Source of the DNA: Burkholderiales bacterium UBA2459
GTDB lineage: Bacteria; Pseudomonadota; Gammaproteobacteria; Burkholderiales; Burkholderiaceae_E
Length of the DNA stretch: 23,141 nt
Direction of reading: 5' to 3'
Assembly (NCBI GenBank): GCA_002342365.1
Contig: DDPV01000011.1
Span: 6,603-29,743, forward strand
The position numbers and the translations under genes are program-made. Shown here in pieces: positions 1 to 7,805 of the stretch (position 1 is the first letter of the stretch; each line of letters starts with the position of its first letter). Below the pieces are notes generated by a model. That model was not told the origin of the DNA, made no database searches, and saw only the letters and a program-made list of their open reading frames with translations.

Positions 1-46
1 AGCCTTCGCGGCTGGGGCTGCACGAGCCTTCGCGGCTGGGGCTGCA
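1..46. repeat. 24-base direct tandem repeat, two copies at the window edge
   Basis: The unit beginning agccttcgcggctggggctg occurs at 1-24 and again at 25-46. The two copies are identical over the 22 bases present in the second copy. The array touches the left edge, so more copies may lie outside. On the minus strand each unit can encode the eight residues QPQPRRLV. Confidence 0.85.
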
Positions 47-47
47 T
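1..47 (-). CDS. Possible N-terminus of the gene after ileS (lspA position), partial
   Basis: An ATG on the minus strand at 45-47 opens a frame that runs off the left edge of the window, 23 bases after the ileS stop codon. It would read MQPQPRRLVQPQPRR. The DNA is a 24-base unit in tandem (1-24 and 25-46), a multiple of three, so the repeat keeps the frame. In many proteobacteria the gene directly after ileS is lspA (signal peptidase II), so this could be a repeat-extended LspA N-terminus. No LspA domain is visible here and the ribosome binding site is poor (an A/G-rich run just before the ATG). It could equally be non-coding repeat DNA. The identification is inferred from position only. Confidence 0.25.
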   Translation of the reverse strand, partial: MQPQPRRLVQPQPRR

Positions 48-70
48 TTCTTTATGCACGTCGAGCTTCG

Positions 71-3025
71 CTAAGCAAAGCGGCGAATCTCACCGGGCCC
101 ATGGAGATTTTCATCGCAACGAGAACACAAGCCCGGGTGCGCCGCGATCGACCCGACGCTTGGATGATAGTGCCAGCAGCGTTCGCATTTAGCTCGCGTG
201 CTCGGGTTCACGACGACCCGGATGGCTAAAGCCGCATCGCGCCTTGCCGCCGTGTTCTGGACGCTAGCGCCAGGGTCGCTTGCACCAAGCGCTTGATCGC
301 CTGCGCTTGCATCGATGCGCTTGAGCTCAACAGCCGATGTCATCATCACAAATTTCAGATCGGATCCGAGCGTGTTGAGCAGCGCAAAAAGTTGTTCGCC
401 CGCGCTGATCTCGATCTCAGCTTGCAGCGAGGAACCGATCAGGGACTGGCTTCGCTGATGCTCGAGCGCTTTCATCACCTCGCTTCGCGCATCGCGGATC
501 TGGGACCACTTGGCGAGCAAAGCTTCGCCTTGAGGAATTTCGGCTAGGTCCCCGAAGACCTGGGTGAAGATCGTTTCAGAACCCTCTTGCCAAAGCTCTT
601 TCGAAAACAAGGGCCAGGCCTCTTCGGCGGTAAACGAGAGAATCGGCGCCATCACCTTGAGATAGGTGCTGGTGATAGCCCAGAGCGCAGTTTGCGCCGA
701 ACGCCTTGGTTTAGACGCGGCAGCGCAGGTGTAGAGCCTGTCTTTCAAAATATCGAGGTAAAAGGCGCCAAGGTCTTCGGATGCGAAATGCTGAAGCCCG
801 CTGACCACCGGGTGAAACTCAAAGGCAGCAAAGTGTGCCTGGATTCCGCTTAACCAATGGCGGGTAAAGGCGATCGACCATTGGTCAATCTCAAGCATCG
901 CATCGACTGCGATCGCATCGCGCTTGGGGTCAAAGTCTGAGAGATTGGCGAGTAAAAATCGCAAGGTGTTGCGAATGCGTCGGTAAGCCTCGACAACACG
1001 CTTGAGGATTTCGTCAGAGAGCGACAACTCGCCCGAGTAGTCGGTGCTTGCAACCCAAAGGCGCAAGATCTCAGCGCCCAGGCTATCGGATACTTTTTGT
1101 GGAACGATCACATTTCCAAGCGACTTGGACATTTTTCGACCTTGCCCGTCCACCACAAAACCATGGGTAAGCAAGGCCTTGTAGGGGGCCTGTTGATTGA
1201 GCATGCACGAAGTGAGAAGCGAGGAATGAAACCAGCCGCGGTGCTGATCCGATCCCTCCAAATACATGTCTGCCGGAAAAGCCGATGCCTCGCGGTGCGA
1301 ACCGCGAAGCACGGTTTCGTGGGTTGTGCCCGAGTCGAACCACACATCCAGCGTGTCGGGATTTTTGACGTAGTTTTTGGCTTCATCGCCCAGCAGTTCG
1401 GCTGGATCGAGTCGTTGCCAGGCCTCGATACCTTCTTTTTCAATACGCTGGGCAACCGCCTCAAGCAGACTGGCTGTTTGCGGGTGCAAGGCGCCGCTGT
1501 CGCGGTGCAGGAAAAATGCCATCGGAACGCCCCAGTTACGCTGACGCGATAAGGTCCAATCAGGACGATTGGCGATCATCCCGTGAAGTCGTGCCTTACC
1601 CCAGCCCGGGTAAAACGCGGTGGCTTCGATGGCGCGCAGCGCAGTCTGCCGCAAGCTTTCGCCGCCCCTCGCAGGCTGCCTGTCCATCGACGCAAACCAT
1701 TGCGACGAAGCGCGGAAAATCACAGGCGTTTTATGCCGCCAGCAATGCATGTAACTATGTTTAAAGCGTTCAACTTTATATAAAACACCTTGATCGCGGA
1801 GCAGGTCGACAATTTTCGGGTTGGCCGCCCAGATTGACAGACCACCGATGGTCTCACTGAGCCCCAGGTGATCCTCGCCAAAGTTTGGCTGGTGCTGGAA
1901 CTGCTCAACGTAGCTTCCGTCGCCTCGCACCAGTTGCAAGATCTCCTCATCGCGCATGCCATAGCGTTTGCAGGATTCGAAGTCCTCCACGCCATAGGCG
2001 GGGGACGAATGAACAAGCCCTGTTCCGGTCTCGGTGGTGACGTATTCACCCAAAAAGACCGGCGCATGACGTTGCACAAAGGGATGATGAAACGCAATGC
2101 CTTCAAGTGCGCTGCCCGGGCATTGCGCGAGGATTTCCCCCTTGAAGCCCCAGCGCTCTAGACAGGGTTTGACGCGTTCGCTGGCCAGAATCAGCGATCG
2201 CTCAGCCGCGTCTTCCTCAAGCTTGACCAGCGCATAAACGACTTCAGGATGCAGATTCAAGGCCTGATTTGCTGGCAGGGTCCAGGGTGTGGTTGTCCAG
2301 ATCACCGCATCGCAGGGTCCCTCGGGCAGGTTTGCCAGACCAAAGGCTTGAGCCAGTTTCTCGCGTTGGACAGCTCGAAAGCCGACGTCGACCGCCAGAT
2401 CTTCCTTGTCGGCGTATTCGACCTCGGCTTCGGCAAGTGCTGACCCGCAATCGAAGCACCAGTTGACCGGCTTGAGTCCGCGGTAGAGGAAGCCCAACTC
2501 GAGCATCTTGCCAAGCGCGCGCAACTCATCGGCTTCGTTTGTGGCGTTCATGGTGGTATAGGGCTTATCCCAGTCACCAAGCACGCCTAGCCGAATAAAG
2601 TCTTTCTTTTGCCGCTCGATCTGTTCGCTTGCATAAGCCCTGGATTTTGATTGCACATCGGCAGCGGCCAGGTTTTTGCCGAATTGCTTTTCGATCTGAA
2701 TTTCAATCGGCATGCCGTGGCAATCCCAGCCGGGCACATAGCGGGCATCAAAGCCAGCCATCTGGCGGCTTTTCACGATCATATCTTTGAGGATTTTGTT
2801 GACCGCGTGGCCGATGTGAATATCGCCGTTCGCATAAGGCGGCCCGTCGTGCAGCACCCATACCGGGCGGCCTTTACTGTGCTGGCGCAAACGCTGATAG
2901 ATTCCCTTGTCCTGCCAGGTCTTCACCCAGCCGGGTTCGCGCTTGGCAAGATCGCCGCGCATCGGAAAGGCCGTATCCGGGAGATTCAAGGTTTTTCGGT
3001 AGGCGCTTTCAGGCGGATTCGACAT
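71..3025 (-). CDS. ileS: Isoleucyl-tRNA synthetase
   Basis: Class I aminoacyl-tRNA synthetase that charges tRNA-Ile in the cytoplasm and hydrolyses misactivated valine. The HIGH motif (PPYANGDIHIGH) is at residues 70-73 and KMSKS at about 631-635. The CP1 editing domain lies between them and the anticodon-binding domain follows. A C-terminal zinc-binding segment has CxxC pairs at about 947/950 and 967/970. The frame is open for 34 more codons upstream, but those overlap the end of ribF. The ATG at 3023-3025 follows an AAGG motif and gives the family-like N-terminus MSNPPESAYRKTLNLPDTAF. It makes 984 residues, somewhat longer than E. coli IleS (938), partly through an Ala/Ser/Gly-rich insertion just before the zinc segment. 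It lies 10 bases after ribF and is probably cotranscribed with it. Confidence 0.97.
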   Translation of the reverse strand: MSNPPESAYRKTLNLPDTAFPMRGDLAKREPGWVKTWQDKGIYQRLRQHSKGRPVWVLHDGPPYANGDIHIGHAVNKILKDMIVKSRQMAGFDARYVPGWDCHGMPIEIQIEKQFGKNLAAADVQSKSRAYASEQIERQKKDFIRLGVLGDWDKPYTTMNATNEADELRALGKMLELGFLYRGLKPVNWCFDCGSALAEAEVEYADKEDLAVDVGFRAVQREKLAQAFGLANLPEGPCDAVIWTTTPWTLPANQALNLHPEVVYALVKLEEDAAERSLILASERVKPCLERWGFKGEILAQCPGSALEGIAFHHPFVQRHAPVFLGEYVTTETGTGLVHSSPAYGVEDFESCKRYGMRDEEILQLVRGDGSYVEQFQHQPNFGEDHLGLSETIGGLSIWAANPKIVDLLRDQGVLYKVERFKHSYMHCWRHKTPVIFRASSQWFASMDRQPARGGESLRQTALRAIEATAFYPGWGKARLHGMIANRPDWTLSRQRNWGVPMAFFLHRDSGALHPQTASLLEAVAQRIEKEGIEAWQRLDPAELLGDEAKNYVKNPDTLDVWFDSGTTHETVLRGSHREASAFPADMYLEGSDQHRGWFHSSLLTSCMLNQQAPYKALLTHGFVVDGQGRKMSKSLGNVIVPQKVSDSLGAEILRLWVASTDYSGELSLSDEILKRVVEAYRRIRNTLRFLLANLSDFDPKRDAIAVDAMLEIDQWSIAFTRHWLSGIQAHFAAFEFHPVVSGLQHFASEDLGAFYLDILKDRLYTCAAASKPRRSAQTALWAITSTYLKVMAPILSFTAEEAWPLFSKELWQEGSETIFTQVFGDLAEIPQGEALLAKWSQIRDARSEVMKALEHQRSQSLIGSSLQAEIEISAGEQLFALLNTLGSDLKFVMMTSAVELKRIDASAGDQALGASDPGASVQNTAARRDAALAIRVVVNPSTRAKCERCWHYHPSVGSIAAHPGLCSRCDENLHGPGEIRRFA

Positions 3026-3035
3026 GAGTTGGGCC

Positions 3036-3989
3036 TTATGGGCAGGGAGTGAAAAAAGCGCGCGCATGCGAGGTATCGATTGCGATTTGCGCTTTGAGGG
3101 CTTCAAGGCTGGGATAGTGGGCCTCATCGCGCAGTTTTTTCAGGAATTCGACCTTCACCATGCGACCGTAGGCTTGCCCCGACCAGTCAAGCACATGGAC
3201 CTCAAGCAAATAGCGTCCGGCATGCTCAACCGCCGGCCGGGTGCCAAGACTGGCGACGGCTGGCAAGCATCGCTCGCAGCCTGAATCCAAGCCGCAAACG
3301 CGGACCACGAAAATCCCTTTCAAGGGCGCCTGCTCGCCGTCAATACGCAGGTTAAGCGTCGGAAAGCCAAGCTCGCGTCCGAGCTTTCTTCCGTGGATCA
3401 CATGGCCTGAGATGCTGTAGGGCCTGCCAAGCAGGGCCAGGACCTGATCAAAGCGCCCCAGCATCAGCGCCTCGCGGACTTGCGAGCTCGACACCCGTTG
3501 TTGCTCGTGCAAAACGGTTTGCATTGATTCAACGCTATAGCCGTAGCGGCGTCCGGCCCGCTCGAGCAAGTCGAAATCGCCCTGACGCTTTGCGCCGAAT
3601 CGAAAATCATCACCCACCACCAGATGCCTTACGCCAATGGCCCGCACCAGGTAATCTTCGATAAAGCGTTCGGCCGAACAGGTCGCAAGCTTGTGGTCAA
3701 AACGCAGGGCAAAGAGCTGATCGATGCCGCAGCCGGCAATGGCTTCCCACTGGTCGCGCCGACCGCAAATGCGCGCAGGAATCGGGGTGTTTGGGCTGGC
3801 GAAGTATTGCTTCGGGTGCGGCCAGAAGGTCATCAGACTGGCCAGCATGCGATCGTTTCGCGCTCGTTTGCACACGGCTTCGAGCAAGGCTCGATGGCCT
3901 CGATGAACGCCATCAAAGTTTCCAATGGTCAGCGCGGTGGGAAGAGGGAGCTTGTTGCCGCGTTGGGTCGGCCGGCGAATGATTTGCAT
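3036..3989 (-). CDS. ribF: Bifunctional riboflavin kinase / FAD synthetase
   Basis: This enzyme phosphorylates riboflavin to FMN and adenylylates FMN to FAD in the cytoplasm. The N-terminal nucleotidyltransferase domain shows GNFDGVHRGHR at residues 23-33. The C-terminal flavokinase domain shows GHVIHGRKLGRELGFPTLNL, whose GFPTLNL part carries the conserved PTxN motif for ATP/Mg binding. The length of 317 residues is normal for the bifunctional family. The start MQIIRR matches the usual beginning of RibF (MKLIRG in E. coli). A TATAAT box sits just upstream on the same strand (3998-4003), so close that the message may have almost no leader. The ribF-ileS order is common in proteobacteria, and ileS begins 10 bases after this stop. 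Confidence 0.96.
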   Translation of the reverse strand: MQIIRRPTQRGNKLPLPTALTIGNFDGVHRGHRALLEAVCKRARNDRMLASLMTFWPHPKQYFASPNTPIPARICGRRDQWEAIAGCGIDQLFALRFDHKLATCSAERFIEDYLVRAIGVRHLVVGDDFRFGAKRQGDFDLLERAGRRYGYSVESMQTVLHEQQRVSSSQVREALMLGRFDQVLALLGRPYSISGHVIHGRKLGRELGFPTLNLRIDGEQAPLKGIFVVRVCGLDSGCERCLPAVASLGTRPAVEHAGRYLLEVHVLDWSGQAYGRMVKVEFLKKLRDEAHYPSLEALKAQIAIDTSHARAFFTPCP

Positions 3990-3997
3990 AACCTGCC

Positions 3998-4003
3998 ATT
4001 ATA
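3998..4003 (-). promoter_or_regulatory. TATAAT -10 box upstream of ribF
   Basis: A perfect TATAAT reads on the minus strand at 4003-3998. Transcription would begin about seven bases downstream, near 3991, only about two bases from the ribF ATG at 3989. No good -35 hexamer is visible at the expected spacing. It is either a promoter giving a nearly leaderless ribF-ileS message or a chance A/T-rich word in the divergent ribF-purN gap. Confidence 0.4.
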
Positions 4004-4100
4004 AAACCCAGCGCTGTCTTCAGGGTCGATGGCCGTTTGTGGGCTGTTACCATCGCCGTCTTGGCTGCTGACCTTGGCTTGTCATTTTTGGATGGGGATC

Positions 4101-4793
4101 ATGAAACGGGTTGTGGTGCTGATATCGGGCCGGGGTACGAATTTGCAGGCCTTGCAGCAACGCTTCAACGACGACTTGCAGCAGTCAAAGGGTGTTGCGC
4201 AGATCGTAGGCGTCGTGAGCAACCGCGGGCAAGCCGAGGGACTGGCCTGGGCGCAGTTGCAAGGCCTTCGCTGCAGCAGTATCGATCATCGGGGCTTTCA
4301 CGAGCGCGTCGATTTCGATCAGGCTTTGGCTGAGCGGGTGGCGGATTTTCGACCCGACCTGGTGGTTTTAGCTGGATTCATGCGGGTACTTGGGGCTGAT
4401 TTTGTCCACCGCTTTCCTGCTCGCATCATCAACATTCACCCATCCCTGTTGCCAGCCTTTCCAGGCTTAAACACACACCGTCGAGCGCTTGATGCCGGCG
4501 TCCGGGTACACGGCGCAACCGTGCACTATGTGACCGAGGCGCTTGATGCAGGACCGATCATCGCCCAGGCCGCGGTGCCGGTGCTCGAGGACGATGATGA
4601 GCAAAGCCTTGCAGCGCGCGTGTTGAAACAAGAGCACAGGCTCTTGCCGAACGCGGTGATCGACATTTGTTGTGAGCGCATCGGGCTCGATGTGAGCGGT
4701 AAGCTCTGGACAAGACCCGGAGCGCGGCGCTTGTTGGCCGACGATTTCAACGCCTGCGCTTTGGCTGTCCCCGGCCTTTCCGGTGCTCCTTGA
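4101..4793 (+). CDS. purN: Phosphoribosylglycinamide formyltransferase (GART)
   Basis: PurN transfers a formyl group from 10-formyltetrahydrofolate to GAR in step 3 of purine synthesis. The 230-residue protein begins MKRVVVLISGRGTNLQAL, the typical phosphate-binding N-terminus. The catalytic triad is visible as N111 and H113 in NIHPSLLPAFPG and D149 in ALDAGPI. These match N106, H108 and D144 of E. coli PurN, offset by five. The ATG at 4101 was chosen because it aligns with the family N-terminus; an ATG at 4092 in the same frame would add three residues, and the longer open frame back to 4029 is not supported. A GGGG stretch just upstream may serve as ribosome binding site. The stop overlaps the next gene by 4 bases, so the two are likely translationally coupled. 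Confidence 0.96.
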   Translation: MKRVVVLISGRGTNLQALQQRFNDDLQQSKGVAQIVGVVSNRGQAEGLAWAQLQGLRCSSIDHRGFHERVDFDQALAERVADFRPDLVVLAGFMRVLGADFVHRFPARIINIHPSLLPAFPGLNTHRRALDAGVRVHGATVHYVTEALDAGPIIAQAAVPVLEDDDEQSLAARVLKQEHRLLPNAVIDICCERIGLDVSGKLWTRPGARRLLADDFNACALAVPGLSGAP

Positions 4794-6046
4794 GCCTGCG
4801 CCATCAGCTCTACAAGGTTTTTGAGACGCTCGGGCACTTTGAATCGCCTGCGGATGCGGTCCTCAGAAGCCATTTTCGCGCCAATCCTCAGCTGGGCCGC
4901 GCGCAGCGTCATGAAATCGCAGAGGCTTGCTTTCATATGCTTCGCCATCGGCTGCGACTGAATCAGCATCCTTTCTCGACCCCAACCCGCGATTGGCCGG
5001 CAACGCTCAAATGGAACGCCAGAGCAAGCCTGATTGAAAAAACCTTGGGCGAAATGCGAAAGCCCCCGGAGGAGCTCGATCAATGGCCTGCTCCGATTCG
5101 CTATTCGATACCGCATTGGCTCTACGAGCGCTTGCGTGCGCAAGGCGCTGACGATCGGCTTTTTGAAGCGCTGCTTGAACCTGCTTCACTTGATTTGCGG
5201 GTGGTGAGCTGGCATCCAAAGCTGCCGGTGCTTTCGCGCGAAGCTTTGATCGACGAACTTCGCAAGGATGCGATCCTTGCGCAGGGGCATCCGGGATTGC
5301 CAGGGGCGCTAAGGGTTGAGGGCAAACCTGCGCTTGAAAAGTCGGCCTGTTTTGCCAAGGGATTGCTTGAGGTGCAGGACGTAGCAAGCCAGGCTGTCGC
5401 CGCTTTGCTCGCACCGCGACGGCATCAGACCATCGTTGACTTTTGCGCAGGAGCAGGCGGCAAGACACTTGCGCTTGCCTCTGCAATGCGAAACACCGGT
5501 CAGGTCTACGCCTGCGACAATAACAGCGCGCGGTTGGCAAGACTCAAGCCGAGGCTGACGCGTTCCGGTCTGAGCAATGTTCAACCTTTTGCGCTTGACA
5601 GTGAACACGATCCGAAACTGATGCGGCTTGCATCAAAGGCCGACGCGGTGCTGGTTGATGCGCCCTGCAGCGGCTTTGGGACCTTGCGCCGCAATCCCGA
5701 TTTGAAGTGGCGCTTTAAGGCCGATGATCTTGATCGCTTGCTTGCGCAGCAAGCCTCGATTCTGACGGCGGCAAGCCGGCTTGTACGTCCGGGCGGTTGG
5801 CTGGTTTACGCCACCTGCAGCCTTTTGCGGGAGGAAAATGACGATCAGGTCCTGGCCTTTCTTGCCCAACATCCGGACTTTGTTCTTGAATCGCCGATGG
5901 AGGTGTTTCAAATTCAGGCCATAGTGATTGGTTGCGAAACGCCGCTTGAATCCGAGGGCAGGGTGCTGGGCCCCGTTTGGCGAACCGACCCGCTTCGCGA
6001 CGCTTGTGATGGTTTTTTTGCAGCCCGAATGCGTCGGGAACGCTAA
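4790..6046 (+). CDS. RsmB/NOP-family RNA (cytosine-C5) methyltransferase
   Basis: A SAM-dependent RNA m5C methyltransferase of the RsmB (Sun/Fmu)/NOP2 family. The SAM-binding motif FCAGAGGKTLALA is near residues 218-230. The motif DAPCSGFGTLRRNPDLKW carries the release cysteine C293, and YATCSLLREEND carries the nucleophile C343. The roughly 130-residue N-terminal region is helical-looking and reminiscent of the NusB-like domain of RsmB, though I cannot assign it securely. The 418-residue length fits. It starts with TTG at 4790, so that TTG and the purN stop share TTGA. Many Burkholderiales carry a separate rsmB near fmt, so this copy may be a paralogue with another rRNA or tRNA target. The family is clear; the target base is not. 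Confidence 0.9.
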   Translation: MSLRHQLYKVFETLGHFESPADAVLRSHFRANPQLGRAQRHEIAEACFHMLRHRLRLNQHPFSTPTRDWPATLKWNARASLIEKTLGEMRKPPEELDQWPAPIRYSIPHWLYERLRAQGADDRLFEALLEPASLDLRVVSWHPKLPVLSREALIDELRKDAILAQGHPGLPGALRVEGKPALEKSACFAKGLLEVQDVASQAVAALLAPRRHQTIVDFCAGAGGKTLALASAMRNTGQVYACDNNSARLARLKPRLTRSGLSNVQPFALDSEHDPKLMRLASKADAVLVDAPCSGFGTLRRNPDLKWRFKADDLDRLLAQQASILTAASRLVRPGGWLVYATCSLLREENDDQVLAFLAQHPDFVLESPMEVFQIQAIVIGCETPLESEGRVLGPVWRTDPLRDACDGFFAARMRRER

Positions 6047-6113
6047 GTCGATGGCGGCATCGTCAAATAAGCCTACAATGCCGCGGGAATCTTGATACAA
6101 AGGGAGACATGTC

Positions 6114-7289
6114 TTGAGTCAAATAACCGAACAGTCCCTGTTGCAGTCGGCGGGAGAGGGTCTGCTGAGCCAGGTTCCAGTCAGCGATAGCCTTTTGAGT
6201 CAACTCGGCGTTTTCGAGGCCTGGCTAAGACCGGTGCTTCATTGGGCTGCTTATGGGCTTTCCGGACTCGGTATTGTTGAATTACTGCTCGTTACCTTTA
6301 TAACAACCCACATCACAATCGCTGCAGTGACGATTTACCTGCATCGCTGCCAGGCGCACCGTGCGCTTGATTTGCATCCCTTGGTTTCGCACTTCTTTCG
6401 CTTCTGGCTCTGGCTAAACACCGGCATGGTCACCAAGCAATGGGCTGCAATACATCGCAAGCACCACGCAAAATGCGAAAGCGAAGAAGATCCGCACAGC
6501 CCGGTCACCCGTGGCCTTCAAACCGTGCTTTTTCGCGGGGTTGAACTTTATCGAATCGAGGCGCTCAACCGCGAAACCATGGACCGTTACGGTCATGGCA
6601 CACCCGATGACTGGATCGAACGCAAGCTTTACACCCCGCACACCTATCTCGGCGTCTATGTGCTGCTGGTCATCGATTTGCTGTTGTTTGGAGCCTTAGG
6701 GCTTGCGATCTTTGCAATCCAGTCGGGCTGGATTCCGTTTTTCGCAGCCGGTGTCATCAATGGTCTTGGACACGCCAGCGGTTACCGAAACTTTGACTCG
6801 AAGGATCAAAGCAAAAACCTATCGCCTTGGGGCATTCTGATCGGCGGCGAAGAACTTCACAACAACCACCATACATTTCCTGCGTCGGCCCGCTTGAGTT
6901 ACAAGTGGTGGGAGTTTGACATCGGCTGGATGTACATTCAGATCTTGGCCTTTTTGGGTTTGGCTAAAGTGCGTCGGGTGTCGCAGCGCCCCAAGTTTCA
7001 GCTGCCCTGCGAACAAATCGATGCACGGGCATTGCAGGCGGTGATCGCCAACCGCTACGACATGATGTCGGCATACGCCCGCTCGATCCGTGAAGCTAAG
7101 CGGGCCAGTGCCGAAGACGCTTTGCACACGCTCATGAGTATGCGCGCTGAGCTTGCAGGCCTTTGGGAGCGTTCCTCGCTATCGGTTGAACAATTGGTGC
7201 AATTGCTCGAGGACTGGTGCCGGCGTGCCGAGGCAAGCGGTGTGGCGGCCCTGCGTGAACTTTCACTGCGGGCGCGCAGCTACGCCTGA
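6114..7289 (+). CDS. Membrane fatty-acid (acyl) desaturase
   Basis: An integral-membrane di-iron desaturase that introduces a double bond into acyl chains, probably delta-9 type. All three histidine boxes are present: H77-RCQA-H82, H114-RKHH118 and H249-NNHH253. Hydrophobic segments lie at about 51-75, 90-104, 178-203 and 272-283. A charged helical C-terminal extension of about 100 residues (290-391) follows the catalytic core. The start is TTG at 6114, placed 7 bases after AGGGAG. The nearby ATG at 6109 leads only to a two-codon frame (ATG TCT TGA). A TACAAT word at 6074-6079 could be a -10 box, but no -35 is clear. Its usual role is membrane fluidity adjustment; exact substrate and regiospecificity are unknown. 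Confidence 0.9.
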   Translation: MSQITEQSLLQSAGEGLLSQVPVSDSLLSQLGVFEAWLRPVLHWAAYGLSGLGIVELLLVTFITTHITIAAVTIYLHRCQAHRALDLHPLVSHFFRFWLWLNTGMVTKQWAAIHRKHHAKCESEEDPHSPVTRGLQTVLFRGVELYRIEALNRETMDRYGHGTPDDWIERKLYTPHTYLGVYVLLVIDLLLFGALGLAIFAIQSGWIPFFAAGVINGLGHASGYRNFDSKDQSKNLSPWGILIGGEELHNNHHTFPASARLSYKWWEFDIGWMYIQILAFLGLAKVRRVSQRPKFQLPCEQIDARALQAVIANRYDMMSAYARSIREAKRASAEDALHTLMSMRAELAGLWERSSLSVEQLVQLLEDWCRRAEASGVAALRELSLRARSYA

Positions 7290-7321
7290 TTGTTCTGATC
7301 GATACAAATCTTAGCGTAGCG

Positions 7322-7684
7322 ATGAGTCAGGACGACTGCGCCTATCAGTTTGTTGACTTGCCCTATTTTGCAGCGCTTGACCCCCGCGTTGCAGTGGCCG
7401 GGCAACTTGCCCCTGAGCATATGGCCTTGCTTCGTTCGGCGGGCTTTGCCAGCGTGATCAACAACCGCCCCGACGGTGAAGGCGGTCCGCATCAGCCAAG
7501 CAGTGCGCAAATGCAGCAGGCAGCAGCCAGCGCAGGGCTGCACTATGTTCACCAGCCGGTTGTTTCCACGCATATGACAAGCGAGGATGTTCAACGTTTT
7601 CACGAACATCTTGCATTGTTGCCAAAGCCCGTGCTTGCTTTTTGTCGAAGCGGAGCGCGCTGTATGCGCCTTTTTCAAGGCTAG
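7322..7684 (+). CDS. DUF442 (TIGR01244-type) phosphatase-like protein, probably C-terminally truncated
   Basis: Small protein of the DUF442 / beta-lactamase-hydrolase-like phosphatase family, related in fold to tyrosine phosphatases. Family signatures are VINNRPDGEGG (residues 45-55), HQPVVST, and the active-site loop FCRSGAR with C108 and R113. The frame stops seven residues after R113, whereas family members usually continue for about 25-30 residues. Reading one base further on from about 7661 gives VCAFFKASEAMLAPAERLIR and ends at 7739, which would restore a normal length. A single-base frameshift, real or from sequencing, is therefore likely. It starts 32 bases after the desaturase with no clear ribosome binding site. 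The physiological substrate is unknown. Confidence 0.75.
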   Translation: MSQDDCAYQFVDLPYFAALDPRVAVAGQLAPEHMALLRSAGFASVINNRPDGEGGPHQPSSAQMQQAAASAGLHYVHQPVVSTHMTSEDVQRFHEHLALLPKPVLAFCRSGARCMRLFQG

Positions 7685-7788
7685 TGAGGCTATGCTCGCG
7701 CCAGCGGAAAGACTCATCCGCTTGCACATGGATCACTGAAACAAGAGGGTGTGGAAACTGAGACTGAAACCTCAGCGCAACAAGACCC

Positions 7789-7805
7789 TAGACTCGATTA
7801 GTCTA
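7789..7805. terminator. Possible weak hairpin between the convergent DUF442 and rpmG genes
   Basis: A perfect 6-base inverted repeat, tagact (7789-7794) and agtcta (7800-7805), is separated by a 5-base loop. The right arm contains the rpmG stop codon. The stem is short and A/T-rich and no strong U-tract follows in either direction, so terminator function is uncertain. Confidence 0.25.

Noticed and set aside
1097..1552. Open frame (151 codons) on the plus strand opposite ileS
   Set aside because: Covers the KMSKS region of ileS in antisense; not a plausible protein.
3026..3127. Thirty-four extra codons at the start of the ileS frame
   Set aside because: They overlap the end of ribF in another frame and do not resemble IleS; the ATG at 3025 has an AAGG motif and matches the family.
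7758..7775. Short inverted repeat CTGAG/CTCAG in the DUF442-rpmG gap
   Set aside because: Five-base stem with an eight-base loop and no U-tract; too weak to call a terminator.
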